This document shows positions 13,171-23,580 of a stretch of DNA of 64,000 bases, piece after piece. The notes under the pieces are model-generated. The model saw only the letters and a list, made by a program, of their open reading frames with translations, did no database searches and was not told the DNA's origin. Source of the DNA: Stratiolaelaps scimitus (lineage: Eukaryota; Arthropoda; Arachnida; Mesostigmata; Laelapidae); the NCBI GenBank assembly GCA_019614645.1, contig JABWDB010000004.1, positions 11,966,001 to 12,030,000 of the forward strand, given 5' to 3'. The translations under genes and the position numbers were made by a program. The first letter of the stretch is position 1; every line of letters starts with the position of its first letter.

Positions 13171-14174
13171 ACAGCTGTAACAGCTAGCAAATGTCGTCAC
13201 TCGGTGGATTCCAGTTGGGAGAACGCATGTCGCATCATGCTTATTCGCAATTCGTATCATGTCAAAATGAAAGAGATATTTATATTATCCACTTGCTCGG
13301 CCGAGCAAGATTCAGCGGGAACACAATGGGCGAGAAAATCAATGCTATGCCACTGCACTCGACGGCATTGAAAAGAACATCGATCGATGGCGTTCAACAG
13401 CTACATCACAGACGCGTACGACGATCACGATGCAACGTGGCGGCGCAGCGGGGGCGGGAATCTGAGTGGCCAGAGTGTCCGTATCACGAAATGTCAACGA
13501 GAAATCGTTGTCGCAATTCTAACTATCAGAATAAGAGGGACAAGAACAGGGAGAGAGAGAGCAGAGTTTGAGGTCGTGTTGTTGCAGGATACAATTAGTG
13601 AGGCGATCAAGATTTTCGGTAATCGCATGGCCACGTGCTTATGTGGTAGGTATGTGCGTCTCGTAGTTTGCTGTTTGCTGCGCTGATTGTCGAAACAATA
13701 TTTCGCACTGTACACGTTAGAAGTTCATTTATGTTTGATATGAGGCGGTTTAAGCATTTGTGGCAGAATCCACAGTGTTGGAGGCATGATATGATACGAC
13801 GCCTTTGTTTTTGGCTCTGGCGCAGACCAAAGAAGCACGTCACAGGCCATAGAACGAAGTCTGCCCGATCGCTGCTCGTATATACGAGGGAATAATGAGA
13901 GACGTCCTGAAATGCACAGAACCACACGAACGTTGAGCATTAGAAATTGAGTCTTGCTGAAGGCCGAACTCAGTAAAATATGAATGTGTATGCTTAGGGA
14001 AGACGGGGCAAGGTGGGGACAACCTTGCGAGTCAGTTTCAATGGAACTGCAACTCTGTCTGCCCGAATGCCCACGGCAGAAAAATGAAATGCTCTTGCAG
14101 GGGCAGCTGTAACGTACGTAGAGAATAGATAGCATGGCACGCTATGAAGAAACGTCCGCTGCTGCTACAGGAAA

Positions 14175-14212
14175 AAGAATCTCCTCCTGGCACACCTGCG
14201 GAGGAGATTCTT
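14175..14212. other. perfect 12-bp inverted repeat (stem-loop)
   Basis: AAGAATCTCCTC at 14175-14186 is the exact reverse complement of GAGGAGATTCTT at 14201-14212, with a 14-nt loop. It lies outside any candidate gene. Its function is unknown. Confidence 0.85.
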
Positions 14213-14330
14213 CGTCACCCAGCCTCTGGCCTAGGCACGAATCCTGCGTATGAAACGCGAATGAAGAATTGAAGACCAAGAAGGAGCTGCCAAAAGACGG
14301 CGGTGAGTCACAATGATTGAAACAGAGAGT

Positions 14331-14354
14331 GAGAGAGAGAGAGAGAGAGAGAGA
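14331..14354. repeat. (GA)n microsatellite
   Basis: Uninterrupted GA dinucleotides read directly; shorter AGAG interruptions continue on the left side. Confidence 0.95.
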
Positions 14355-15114
14355 AAAAGACCGCAGCGAAGACTCACTCTCAGCGAGTGTGATTCGTTAT
14401 GGTGATGAACAACCATCGCTCGCGTTGGGCTCTGATGTTGGCGGAGGTAGCTAACGCGTTCGTGTGAGGAAGCGAGATGTGTCGCTCGAAGGATCCTCAA
14501 ATGACGAACTTCTTCCCTCAAGCTGATGCGTCTTGGTCTTTCTTCTCTCCCTCTCTCTCTCTATCTGACCGGAACCGTTGCCTCGGAGCCATTCGTCGTC
14601 CTCGTACCCGTCGCGGTAACACGAAATACAATGGTGGAGTGGCGGCAGGTGAGTTGAGTTTATTTTTCCGCCGTCATGCTTCATTCAAATGGCTCGAGAT
14701 CGCTGATAGTAGCGGGGCGCCGGGTGGCTGGCTGGATGCGCCACCACCGTGTTCATCGAACATCCGTCGCAACGACAACGCCAGCGACGATCACCAGCTC
14801 GACACACCGCATATGGCGAATGTCACTGATTGCGTTCGCTGTACGAGGCGAAATGTACGGCGCGCCGTGATCGGCTGGTTTCAATGAGAAATTGCCAATT
14901 GTCGTGTGTTCGGGTTGTGTTGGAGAACGATGGTATCTAGTGACATGTTCAATTCAATTTAATGTGAGGTTTATCTACCGAACTTGCAATATACATACGC
15001 TCCTGTTCTCGTCCTAAAAATATGTTAAAAGTAATATAATATGAATCGAGTACGTAGCCCCGAGAAAAATACAATTACACTGAGTCAACTGACAGGATTC
15101 TCAGGTAGTAGATC

Positions 15115-15118
<4 letters not shown>

Positions 15119-15149
<31 letters not shown>
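15119..15149. repeat. (TA)n microsatellite
   Basis: Uninterrupted TA run of about 31 bases. Confidence 0.95.
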
Positions 15150-15151
<2 letters not shown>

Positions 15152-15759
15152 CATACATACGCAAATCTCCTCAAACACAATATTGTGAGTTATTATATTT
15201 ACAAAAAATTCGTTTGCTTTTACGGCAATTTTTTTTGGTGTGGAGACTGATCGAATCTCGTGAGGAAGCATGCCCCAGACGGGAGGCAGTTGGTAAGCTA
15301 GAGCATGGCGGCTAGATTCCTTACCGGCAAAAGGTGTCTCGAATAGTGTCGGCCTGCGGGTCGTACACTCTGCACTGTACATGCAGGGTTTCCCATAGTG
15401 CCTCTGTGGCATTGTATTATAGTACAGACTGTTTATAATTACCTTTCAGAATGGCTCTCATCGATCACTGTTGACGTCGCCACACGGTGACACGTTCCTT
15501 GCTTTTGCAACGAATCAGCAAAAAAAAACAATGTCACTCGTGGATGTATTCGGCAGGCTAAGGCTATTGCTTAGAGGGCGGCGTGAACCTTTTTAAAATA
15601 AATGAAAAATAAGATACATTGTTAGCTTATAAGCGATTCGGTCTCTGGCGAAATATGAAAAAGTGCCAGCCACGTAACAGCAGCGTCTAATTGGAAACAG
15701 CAACTGCACACGGTCGGTGTGGCTCCCCCCTTTCCACTGTTACTTTATCGATCCTGCAG

Positions 15760-16064
15760 GTGACCCGGAAAAGACGTTGTGGCCCCGATTGCGTGAGACA
15801 ACGACAACGGTTCGTTTTATACCAGGCATCGTTCGGTTTCCTGAAATTGCCCATTCGTGTAATAGCTATAATTCTGATGAAATTCAATTAGATCGTTTAC
15901 TACCTCGCTGGAAAGCCGAGTACCCATTCATTCAGTGGAGGTTTTCATTGATTCTCACTAGCCGACAGCCTCGATCCACCGTACACAGATCACACCGACG
16001 TCCAATGTCCGAGCGAACGAACAGCTGTCTCGTTTGCATTTGTCATATAAACGTCGGATCTTGA
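15760..16064 (+). CDS. candidate terminal exon, unknown product
   Basis: A textbook acceptor (pyrimidine tract at 15724-15756 ending in atcctgcag) is followed by a frame open for about 100 codons to a TGA stop, read as GDPEKTLWPRLRETTTTVRF onward. A second frame starting at the same acceptor is open for about 43 codons (VTRKRRCGPDCVRQRQRFVL...), so the true frame is uncertain. No upstream donor could be matched and no domain is recognised. Confidence 0.2.
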
Positions 16065-16448
16065 TTCTCGAGGGCGTGTGGCAAAGAGCTTTCCCTAAAC
16101 GAATCCCTGAATGTTGCCCCTAGTGCTGCTGCCGCCACTTCGAACAGCCAATGAAGTTAAGTGCATTGCCTGATTGCACCTTGATCGCACAAGTCCCTTA
16201 AGGGAGAGGGCTGCGAATGGTGGTACGCCGTTCCCCTCTGGACAGAGCTTCCCCCCGTGTCAAGGTCATATAGCAAACCAAAAAAATACCTGTTCTCGTG
16301 ACAACCAGCGTGCACCGGTCTCCAGAGATTGCAAGCTGAAGCTTCGAAGTTTGCAGTGAATTACCTAGAGACGCATTGCGAATGTGCTGTATGCCCTTCG
16401 GCTATTAAGTAAGCGGACCCATGGCAACGCTTTCAATTTATCCATTTA

Positions 16449-16450
<2 letters not shown>
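16065..16450. other. non-coding stretch before the transposon
   Basis: No gene seen. A 61-codon plus frame at 16174-16359 has no recognisable features. Confidence 0.5.

Positions 16451-16483
<33 letters not shown>
16451..16483. repeat. (AT)n microsatellite, left part, split by a transposon
   Basis: An uninterrupted AT run that directly abuts the left end of the Tc1-type element. The run resumes at 18059 on the other side, so the element lies inside one original (TA)n tract. Confidence 0.95.
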
Positions 16484-16486
<3 letters not shown>

Positions 16487-16714
16487 TGGTGTGAATAAAC
16501 ATAGCCCACCCCCTATATTTCAACAATCGTTACAAAGAATACACATTTGAGGCATTTCTTCTGTGTCAGATTAATGTACGTGTCAAATAACATATTTACC
16601 ACAAAGAACAGCGCATACAACATCGCACGCAGCTTGCTACAACAAAATGTGTCATATTTCGGTGGTCAAAAATGATAGACACACCCTCAGTTATCGAGTG
16701 TTTTCGCTGAATTA
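16484..16714 (+). repeat. left 231-bp terminal inverted repeat with IR/DR layout
   Basis: It matches the reverse complement of 17828-18058 except for about three positions. Within it an outer block at 16485-16511 (GTGGT...ATAGCCCACCC) is echoed in the same orientation by an inner block at 16662-16686 (GTGGTCAAAAATGATAGACA then CACCC). Such paired direct repeats are the transposase-binding arrangement known as IR/DR in Tc1-family elements such as Sleeping Beauty. Assigning them as binding sites is inference. Confidence 0.92.
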
Positions 16715-16735
16715 GTTCTTGTTTTCTTGTGCTAA

Positions 16736-17820
16736 TCAGTACCGTGTGGACTCACCCTTGCTAATTATAACGTCAAAGACTCGGTTTGGCATACTATCAA
16801 CGAAATTTAGCAGGATCCGGTTGCTGACATCTCCCCAGGCCTCCAACAACGCCTTTTTTAGTGTTTCCACGGATGTATACTGTCGATTCGACGCGTATAC
16901 TCTTCGGATAAGAATGCCCTAGAGGTTCTCCATCGGGTTGAGCTAAGAAGAACATGCTAGCCACTCTAGGGTACCAATGTCATGCCGTCTTAACCGCGCA
17001 TGTGTACTAGCGCTGACGTGAATTGAAGCGTTATCTTGTTAGAAAACAATTGGAAGTAGGTGAAATCTGCTACTAAATGGTAGTAGGTTGTTGGTCAACA
17101 TCTGCTGATAGTCCTCGCTATTCATTTGAGATGAGATGAAAGTGAATCCAAATTTGCAAAGCTTCCCAACCCATAAAGCACTCTCCGCCGAACATGTGCT
17201 TCGAGAGTACCGCGACTCTCTACGTACATCATGCCAGTAACCGTTAAATCCATCTAGCCCATCCAAATTTAACTTCTTCTCGTCACTGGAGACGATTTGA
17301 AACAACATAGTACCTTTTAGATAGATTTACACCCTCAGGACACTTTTTAAAAAAACGTTGCCCCAATATTCATCAATGTCCAGTCACGTCCATAATGTTG
17401 GGGGCGAAGTTTAGTTGGGCAATCATATGGCGTTGTTGAAGACGAGGTGTTGTTCTCATTTGCGCCCGTATGATATGCGGATAACGCTTAATTGTATTTA
17501 AAACTGTTGATCTATGAACCTGAAGGGTTAACCCTTGCCTGATTGCTTCATAACTTATGGTCGAATTCGAGGCCAATCTACAGATATGCATGACAGTTCG
17601 CTGCCTGTTCTTTCGTGGACGTCCTTTAGACTTATTAGTACCATACGTCGATGGACTGCGTCAATAATTTTGCACTACGTGACGATTTTTGCCAGTTTCT
17701 CTGGCAATTGCAGCTTGGGTCTTTCCTGCACGGTGTAAAGCGATAATAACTGCTTTCTCTGCATCAGTAAGACTCGAAGCGCGTCCCGTGACTACAGTAC
17801 TGCTTGAATGCTCAACACAA
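16736..17820 (-). pseudogene. Tc1-type DD34E transposase pseudogene
   Basis: Read from 17820 down. The N-terminal part carries a Tc3-like HTH region (LTDAEKAVIIALHRAGKTQA, then AIARETGKNRHVVQ), ending at a stop at 17661-17663. The same frame resumes with a second DNA-binding region (RLASNSTISYEAIRQG, RSTVLNTIKRYPH, RHMIAQLNF) up to a stop at 17373-17375. A disordered stretch and frameshift follow. The catalytic core then reads SSDEKKLNLDG (first Asp about 17282-17284), YWHD and a Gly-rich remnant. After a stop at 17039-17041 come QDNASIH (second Asp 17033-17035) and NPMENL (Glu 16928-16930), with 34 positions between. Two further stops lie at 16943-16945 and 16919-16921; the frame ends at 16736-16738. 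No start codon is clear. In intact relatives this enzyme cuts at the terminal repeats and inserts at TA. Confidence 0.93.
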
Positions 17821-17827
17821 ACTAGAT

Positions 17828-18058
17828 TAATTCAGCGAAAACACTCGATAACTGAGGGTGTGTCTATCATTTTTGACCACCGAAATTTGACACATTTTGT
17901 TGTAGCAGGCTGCATGCGATGTTGTATGCGCTGTTCTTTGTGGTAAATATGTTATTTGACACGTACATTAATCTGACACAGAAGAAATGCCTCAAATGTG
18001 TATTCTTTGTAACGATTGTTGAAATATAGGGGGTGGGCTATGTTTATTCACACCACTG
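17828..18058 (-). repeat. right 231-bp terminal inverted repeat with IR/DR layout
   Basis: Mirror of the left repeat. The inner block lies at 17856-17880 and the outer block at 18031-18057. The mismatches to the left arm seen by eye fall in the stretch around the TGTCAAATTTCGG and GCATGCAGCCTGC blocks. Confidence 0.92.
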
Positions 18059-18080
18059 TATATATATATATATATATATA
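18059..18080. repeat. (TA)n microsatellite, right part of the split tract
   Basis: Uninterrupted TA run following the transposon; continuation of the tract at 16451-16483. Confidence 0.95.
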
Positions 18081-18920
18081 GCAGCTACTTATATTTGGCT
18101 AGGATACATTGATACTTATGTATGAATGTAGGATTTGTAGTCCGCGAGAAACTGTTGATCGTGCGATGTAAAGGCGACACTATTAAACAGAATACTCAAT
18201 GCAGGCTTTAGTTGTCTTTGGCCAAGGGAGTGCATATGTTCGTACAGCCCAGTTCACTAATTTAGATACTATAATAAATCCGGAAGAGACAGTTTTCTTC
18301 CTTAGCAACAGATAGATCGTGCCGTGGTCACGGCTGTCTTGGTTCAAGCCTCTCGGCCAGACCCGATAATGTGTATCTGAGTTTGGGTCGGAAAAATTTA
18401 CGCATGCACATATACGAGTCTACATGCAAGAATACATATGATAAGATTAACCAAATATATATACATAAAAAAATATATATTTATATATATATATATATGT
18501 ATGTATGTGGATATATATATGCACACGCAGAGACGCGCGTATACGAATGTGTGTATATGAATGATCATATGTATATGCGTGATGTGCGTGTGTAGTTAAC
18601 ACGCGTGTGCGCGATAATAGAATGGCAAACGAACACCTTTACAACGGATTGTGCCATCGTTGGTACTCTCTACATCTCCAGGAAACTCTCCAAACAACTA
18701 AGTCTAAAAAACACAGCCCTTCCCATAAGCGGTTGACATTTTAGTGAGAGCTGACAAATGTGTTTATGCCACGTTCAACATGTATATCATGACTACAGTA
18801 GACCGTGACTACGGCCAGATGTCCACAGCTCATTTTGCTGGCATTCACATTTGATGAGAGATGTGTACAAGAGCGGATTCAACTCCGGTTCGTTGATAGT
18901 AGCAGCACAGGCAAGGTCAC
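18081..18920. other. non-coding stretch
   Basis: AT-rich with a compound TA/TG-rich tract at 18455-18520. A B-box-like GGTTCAAGCC at 18341-18350 lies here, but the surrounding tRNA likeness is weak. No gene seen. Confidence 0.5.
18455..18520. repeat. compound (TA)n/(TATG)n tract
   Basis: TA runs interrupted by an A-run and by ATGT units; read directly. Confidence 0.9.
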
Positions 18921-18935
18921 ACATATTATTTAGCG
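18921..18935 (+). repeat. SINE target-site duplication, left copy
   Basis: ACATATTATTTAGCG, repeated exactly at 19120-19134 on the other side of the SINE. Insertion by target-primed reverse transcription leaves such duplications. Confidence 0.95.
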
Positions 18936-19119
18936 TCGAGCCGAGGGGTGCGAGCCTGGTGGTGCATTCGTGTGCGCCTTGCAATCGAAGGAGACGGACT
19001 TAGGTGAACGGGTTCGATCCCCACCGTTGCACATTTACATTTATGGGTCCGTCTTACGAAGCAATGTGGAAAGCATTTGTACCATGGACGCTAAATATTG
19101 GCTGAGAGTCAGCCAGAAA
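18936..19119 (+). mobile_element. tRNA-derived SINE, copy 2 (intact, with target-site duplication)
   Basis: A 184-bp insertion bounded by perfect 15-bp direct repeats. The head is tRNA-like: an A-box-like GAGCCTGGTGG near 18951 and a perfect B-box GGTTCGATCCC at 19011-19021, followed by CCACCG. The body has no coding capacity. The 3' end forms a short stem, GGCTGA-gag-TCAGCC (19100-19114), and finishes in a brief A-run. SINEs of this kind are transcribed by RNA polymerase III and copied by the reverse transcriptase of a partner LINE, which often recognises such a 3' stem. The conserved B box and intact duplication suggest a younger insertion than the copy at 1831-2014. I do not recognise the family. 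Confidence 0.9.
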
Positions 19120-19134
19120 ACATATTATTTAGCG
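19120..19134 (+). repeat. SINE target-site duplication, right copy
   Basis: ACATATTATTTAGCG, identical to 18921-18935. Confidence 0.95.
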
Positions 19135-20017
19135 AGGTAGATTGATATGATCGCATGCGAATGACCAGGCGTCCGACCGCCGGCAGGCAGGCTTCGAACT
19201 CTCTGAGCTTGCCTCCTGCTTCATATAGATCTATAATATAATATGCTGGTATATTTATGTATGTCTCAGCCAGTTTGTTTAGCTTATAACTATTACCAGC
19301 AAGCAAAGGTATTGCATCGAAGCTCCGCTCTTGCAGTCGGCTTTAATAGCTCTCATCGGTCGACAGCCCCGTATAAAGGCGTGCAATGAGGGCACAGTTC
19401 GTTTATTGGGTAGGTTTTGATCCTGCTATGTGACGTCGACGGTCTGATGGCCGCTTCTTTTTTTTGTTGATACTTTAGATCTGCGACCCAAGAACGAATC
19501 AATGTAAAGGGGTAACTTTTGTTCTATTATACAGAGTAGCGAGTCCCCTCAAGTTCGAGCTTCCTGTTGTGGGCTGTTGTTCTTACTTTTAGCCATAATG
19601 GCATCCATTCGAAGTCATCATTAAGGTTTGAGAATGGAATCTTATTTGCCCAAGTCATTGATTTATATAAGTGTTGTTTGCTGCAAGTTGGGACTGTTGT
19701 CGTCAAGGCAAGATCGATGGTTTAGTGACTGGTTGAGTTTCGAATTATCTAGGTCGCTTCATGGCTAACGGAAGGCAGCCGCCATTTAGACGAAATTGGC
19801 AGAAATCTATTGTAGTTTTTAGTCACTGGTAGCCCTGTCCTCAGTGTTGGGTCTCGGCTCCACCGCTCATCCCGAGAAGGCGCGGAACGTGCTCATGCCG
19901 TATCACACACACGCACACCATATCGGCGTCCACAGCTGGATATTGAATATGGCAAAAACATTATTCCTCCCACGCTACTTATGCTGAAGGCAAAATCGTA
20001 CTATTGGGAGTGATACA

Positions 20018-20052
<35 letters not shown>

Positions 20053-20831
20053 GGATAGTATATATCTGTGTGTTTGTGTGTGTGCACGAAGGCCAATGTC
20101 TACAAACGTGCCGTGTGCCAGGTACGTTTTAGTCATCGAGAAATCATCACGGGTCATGATGCTGCCAACCTCCACTGCTCATCGTCATCGTAGTACGCGC
20201 GAACGGATGTCCTAAAAAATCATAGAGCTCCACTACACCCGCCTCGGTTCTTCTTTTGTTAAGGGCGCCCTTGGGACCTGATTAAGCAGAATAAGAACAT
20301 CCCATAGCATTCCCCATATCGAGTGAACATGCTTCTCACTAACGTGTGCCCTTGGCGTGCATCATGGAAGGTGTCGCAATCATGCGACGTGATCGCCATG
20401 CGGAACTACCAACAACCATTGGCCTCCAGGCACGGCAGACCACTTCAAGTTGGAGCAGTTGGACTCCACTACGATAAAAATCCATATGTATATATATATA
20501 TATACAGCCTAAGTGAAAAAGTTAGATAAATAATGATATGCTAAGGATAAATCTAGCATATGCAGAAGATAAACAGGAATATACCTAAGGGTTGTGTGCT
20601 TTTAGAGGATGTGTGGCTCCACCAAAATTAAATAAAATATACGAGTAATAAGTAAAACCTTATAAGATTAGTTTTTTTATAGTTGAAATGAAGCTATCTC
20701 TCATAGAGCCGTCCAAATCACGAGCCAGGTATAAATAGTAACCTATTTGTGTCATGATGTAATCGTGTAATTTCAAATGGCATGCATTTATCTTTGAAAT
20801 GAAAACGTCATTAACGTTAGGTAATTGCCGA
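19135..20831. other. non-coding stretch
   Basis: Includes (TA)n at 20022-20049 and 20489-20504 and an ATATGCTA / TAGCATAT inverted pair near 20534-20559. No supported gene. Confidence 0.5.
20022..20049. repeat. (TA)n microsatellite
   Basis: Uninterrupted 28-base run. Confidence 0.95.
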
Positions 20832-21311
20832 TTAGGCAACCACGATAATTCGGGCGCCCTTCACTTGCATATCTGTGGCGGAACAGCGATAAACCAGATC
20901 TCGGGTGGAGCTGCAAATTCTCATTCCGATGAGCGACGTTGTTGACCATAGAATGAACCAAGTGGCGACTTTCAGCATCATCGGATCAGGGTTTCTCGAA
21001 AGTTGCCCCAATGTGGAAAAGGTGGTAAGGAAGTTGTAAACTTTTAACGAAAATATTTCCGTTGGAATCCGTTCAAATCGAAAAGACATCTCATTTGACA
21101 CGAATCCACCCACGTTTGTACAAGCGAACAACTCCGCATTGCGTTGCATAGTGACGTTCGAAGCCGCAGACATTGATGGAACTACGCTCCACGTTGTATC
21201 GTAGAATAGCTGTTCCTCGTGTCGAGGTAATCGTTTTCCTTTGAAGAAAAAACAAACTCTACGGACAAACTCGTCGCCGAAGTCAGATCGTTGGCTTGGG
21301 GCAAAATCATG
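20832..21311 (-). CDS. candidate exon on minus strand, possible membrane protein fragment
   Basis: The frame is open for about 159 codons on the minus strand and ends in TAA at 20832-20834. The first ATG is at 21173, but the frame upstream of it also has protein-like composition (DEFVRRVCFFFKGKRLPRHE), so the exon may start near an acceptor-like tttgccccaag at about 21295. Counting from the ATG, residues 65-85 (MMLKVATWFILWSTTSLIGM) form one plausible membrane segment, followed by SSTRDLVYRCS. A chemoreceptor-type multi-pass fragment is conceivable but rests on nothing firmer than hydrophobicity. There is no competing long frame on the other strand, which helps a little. Confidence 0.28.
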   Translation of the reverse strand, partial: HDFAPSQRSDFGDEFVRRVCFFFKGKRLPRHEEQLFYDTTWSVVPSMSAASNVTMQRNAELFACTNVGGFVSNEMSFRFERIPTEIFSLKVYNFLTTFSTLGQLSRNPDPMMLKVATWFILWSTTSLIGMRICSSTRDLVYRCSATDMQVKGARIIVVA

Positions 21312-22714
21312 TCAACTATCCTGTCTACGGTAGCCGCGATCAGCCATCCGGGAAAACAGCTCTCGGCGTCGCCACCGGCCCCCCCCCCCTACGACTCTAC
21401 TATAGAGTTCCGATAACGAATGAGTGAATTTCCTTTGCAGAATGGACGTCAGTTCGCCCACCTGCCCAGTCAGTTAGATTTGCTTTACTTGGCTAACGCC
21501 GCGACGGCATGAGGGACAGTGAGCCGGGGGACATCACGCAGCCGGGGGGGAGGGGTGGTCAATGGTGAGGTGTCGTTGCATTCGCTGCGTTGTATCTATT
21601 AGATTATCCAGACGACTCAAAATAGCATCAATGGCACGATTCCTTTTCCAGCCAGCACCGGCTCTCCCGTTCAACAAATTCGCGAAATCGCCGATGATGG
21701 AGCAGAACGATGTCTGTAGCCTGTTTCGGCGTTAATGGCCAACGCGACAACAATAGTGTGAAATGTCGTCTCTGGTTTTTCGCGTGCATGCGCGAGTCCG
21801 TGACATTTTCCCTCGGCGGCGGTAAGGACGGGCAGGGAGGACTAAGCGATCAACAGAAGTCCATTACAAAGTGAGCAACGTACGCGTATTCTACGCAGGG
21901 ACTGAGCGTCTGCTTCTGCTAGGCTCCAGAAAATAATTAGATTTGAATGAAAAGCAGTGTCGCCAAGGCTGGAATCAGGTTTCAAAGAGGAGGCCCCTCA
22001 AGTGGGCGCTGATAAAAAGAGAGAAATAAGGATCGAGAAAGAGAGAGAGAAGGCAATGCCGGATGAAGACTTCATCAAGGTGAACTGACCTGACTCGAGC
22101 CGAACCTGCCAACTCGTGTTCTAGCGCTTTAGATAGATACGCACTTTTCTTCTGGGCCGACAAGGAGCGCCAATGAACCTAGCCGGCTAGCAAGTGAGTT
22201 AGTTGGCCAGCTCCTGACGTTTGCCAAATGCATTGCTTCGCTCAAGGGCATGGCTATCGGAGGCAGCTTGCGGCCCTCCAAGGTACATACATTCGCAATG
22301 AGCATATTGATCTACTATTACTACGAATGTGAGCTTCGCATGTCCTCCCGGGCTCCGGCAACAATATCCCCAAACGGTTTCGTTGAAGTGTGAGCTCGGC
22401 GTGTCGAAGGCGGCCTTTCTAGAGTAGGGCTCTTATATGAGGCCATCGCCGTCAGAAATCCTATCGTCAATCTATCGTCAATCGACACATCGACAATGCA
22501 CAAAGCACATTTGATATTATTATTTGCATATAAGACATTTTCTAGTCGAATATTTCATTTTGCTTCACACAGAGGCTTACTGAGATAGCTGGAGCAACAG
22601 TTGAAGGTGGCCAGGAGTCGGGAGACATTCTAAACCCCGCCTCCTTGTAGAGATCCTCAAGAGCGATTTTCTGGGGTATTTTCTAATTCCTCACCCATTA
22701 CCGTCATCGGTCTG
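21312..22714. other. unassigned stretch
   Basis: Contains a C9 run near 21381-21389, a G-rich patch at 21543-21556 and a GAGA patch near 22035-22051. Small frames on both strands are not supported. Confidence 0.45.
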
Positions 22715-23580
22715 ATGTCCATTGATTCGAAATGTTTGCCAGCCAGTTCACGGCGACCGTCACTGTTTGTCGAATACTGTTCGTTAACTCACAACTTCAG
22801 TGGGGCTTCGCTATCGTCGAAACGTTTGTGCTCAGAAGTTCCTAATCTTTCCATTGGGACTGGCCGACTCCCTGCTCATACCTTTTTGGCCAGTCGTCTT
22901 CATCGTCCCTCACATTGGCCATTCGCAAAGCTCGCAGGTGTGGCACCCGTTGTCTTGCTCGTTCTCCTTCATCGCTCTCACCCTCTGTCTCTATCCATTT
23001 TTCCAATAACTCATCTCCCAGAGAGTTATTATAGCTGGGCAGCGGTATCTGTCATCCTTGCGGTACGTTGTAGTCGATCAAATCGACCGACGGGACGATC
23101 TCAAAGCGACAGCGGCGGCGGCGACGGCGGCAGCAGCAGCGTCAGCATCGCTAACACCGCCGCCACCACTAGCGGCAAGCACCCTGGCCATCCTGAGAGG
23201 GTAAGTCGCAAGCGGAATTCTCTGTTCATCGCTTTTCCAAGGAAAAGCTTCTCTCTCTCTCCCTCACGCTGCTGGTCCTTCTGCCGCTGGCCTAGCGGTA
23301 GTGAGTGGCACCGGTGAGACATGCCACAAGCCTGGGTATGTGTGGGCCTCCTACAACTCCCACTGGTACTGTGGTGCTCTGTTTGCCATAGCTGACTGTA
23401 CTATGCTTGCAGGATAGACTGTCTGAAGGACATTGCAAGTACAAGCACACCAATGCGTTGGCTGGAGCCGGAGCAGGGATGCGGCTTGACTGTCCCAGGC
23501 AATTGGCTTTGCTCTGCTCCTTGCAAGCGTCTCACCATGCATCGAATGTAGGAAGCCGACTAATAGAAGGGTTGTGGTAG
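22715..23580 (+). CDS. candidate two-exon gene, unknown product
   Basis: Inferred model: exon 22715-23200, intron 23201-23412 (212 nt), exon 23413-23580 ending in TAG; about 217 residues. The donor is GAGAGG|GTAAGTCG and the acceptor ctgactgtactatgcttgcag, and both exons meet exactly in phase 0. The frame is open further upstream, to a stop near 22636, so the ATG at 22715 may not be the real start. The first exon has two short hydrophobic stretches (APVVLLVLLH and WAAVSVILAV) and then a Ser/Gly/Asp tract coded by GGC/AGC-type repeats (SDSGGGDGGSSSVS). The second exon reads DRLSEGHCKYKHTNALAGAG and ends GSRLIEGLW. No domain is recognised. Of the spliced models this has the most complete splice evidence. 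Confidence 0.4.

Larger units (their letters stand above)
11823..15759. other. non-coding stretch with microsatellites and one hairpin
   Basis: It contains (CAG)n at 13151-13170, a perfect 12-bp hairpin at 14175-14212, (GA)n at 14331-14354 and (TA)n at 15119-15149. Frames at 12763-13143, 13191-13571 and 14477-14887 are Ala/Ser/Arg-rich, overlap frames on the other strand and have no recognisable domains. Confidence 0.4.
16484..18058 (-). mobile_element. Tc1/mariner-type DNA transposon, 1575 bp, defective
   Basis: The element begins CAGTGGTGTGAATAAACATA and ends with its reverse complement, flanked on both sides by TA (16482-16483 and 18059-18060), the target duplicated by Tc1/mariner elements. 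Both ends are 231-bp inverted repeats, with only about three mismatches seen by eye. Between them, on the minus strand, lies a transposase with a Tc3-like helix-turn-helix and a DD34E catalytic triad, interrupted by stops and a frameshift. Length, CAGT-type ends, the TA target and DD34E spacing place it in the Tc1 branch. It cannot encode an active enzyme, but the near-identical ends suggest it moved fairly recently, probably using transposase from another copy. Confidence 0.96.

Noticed and set aside
18301..18351. Possible tRNA gene (GGTTCAAGCC B-box-like)
   Set aside because: No proper A box or cloverleaf arms could be paired and no second copy was seen.
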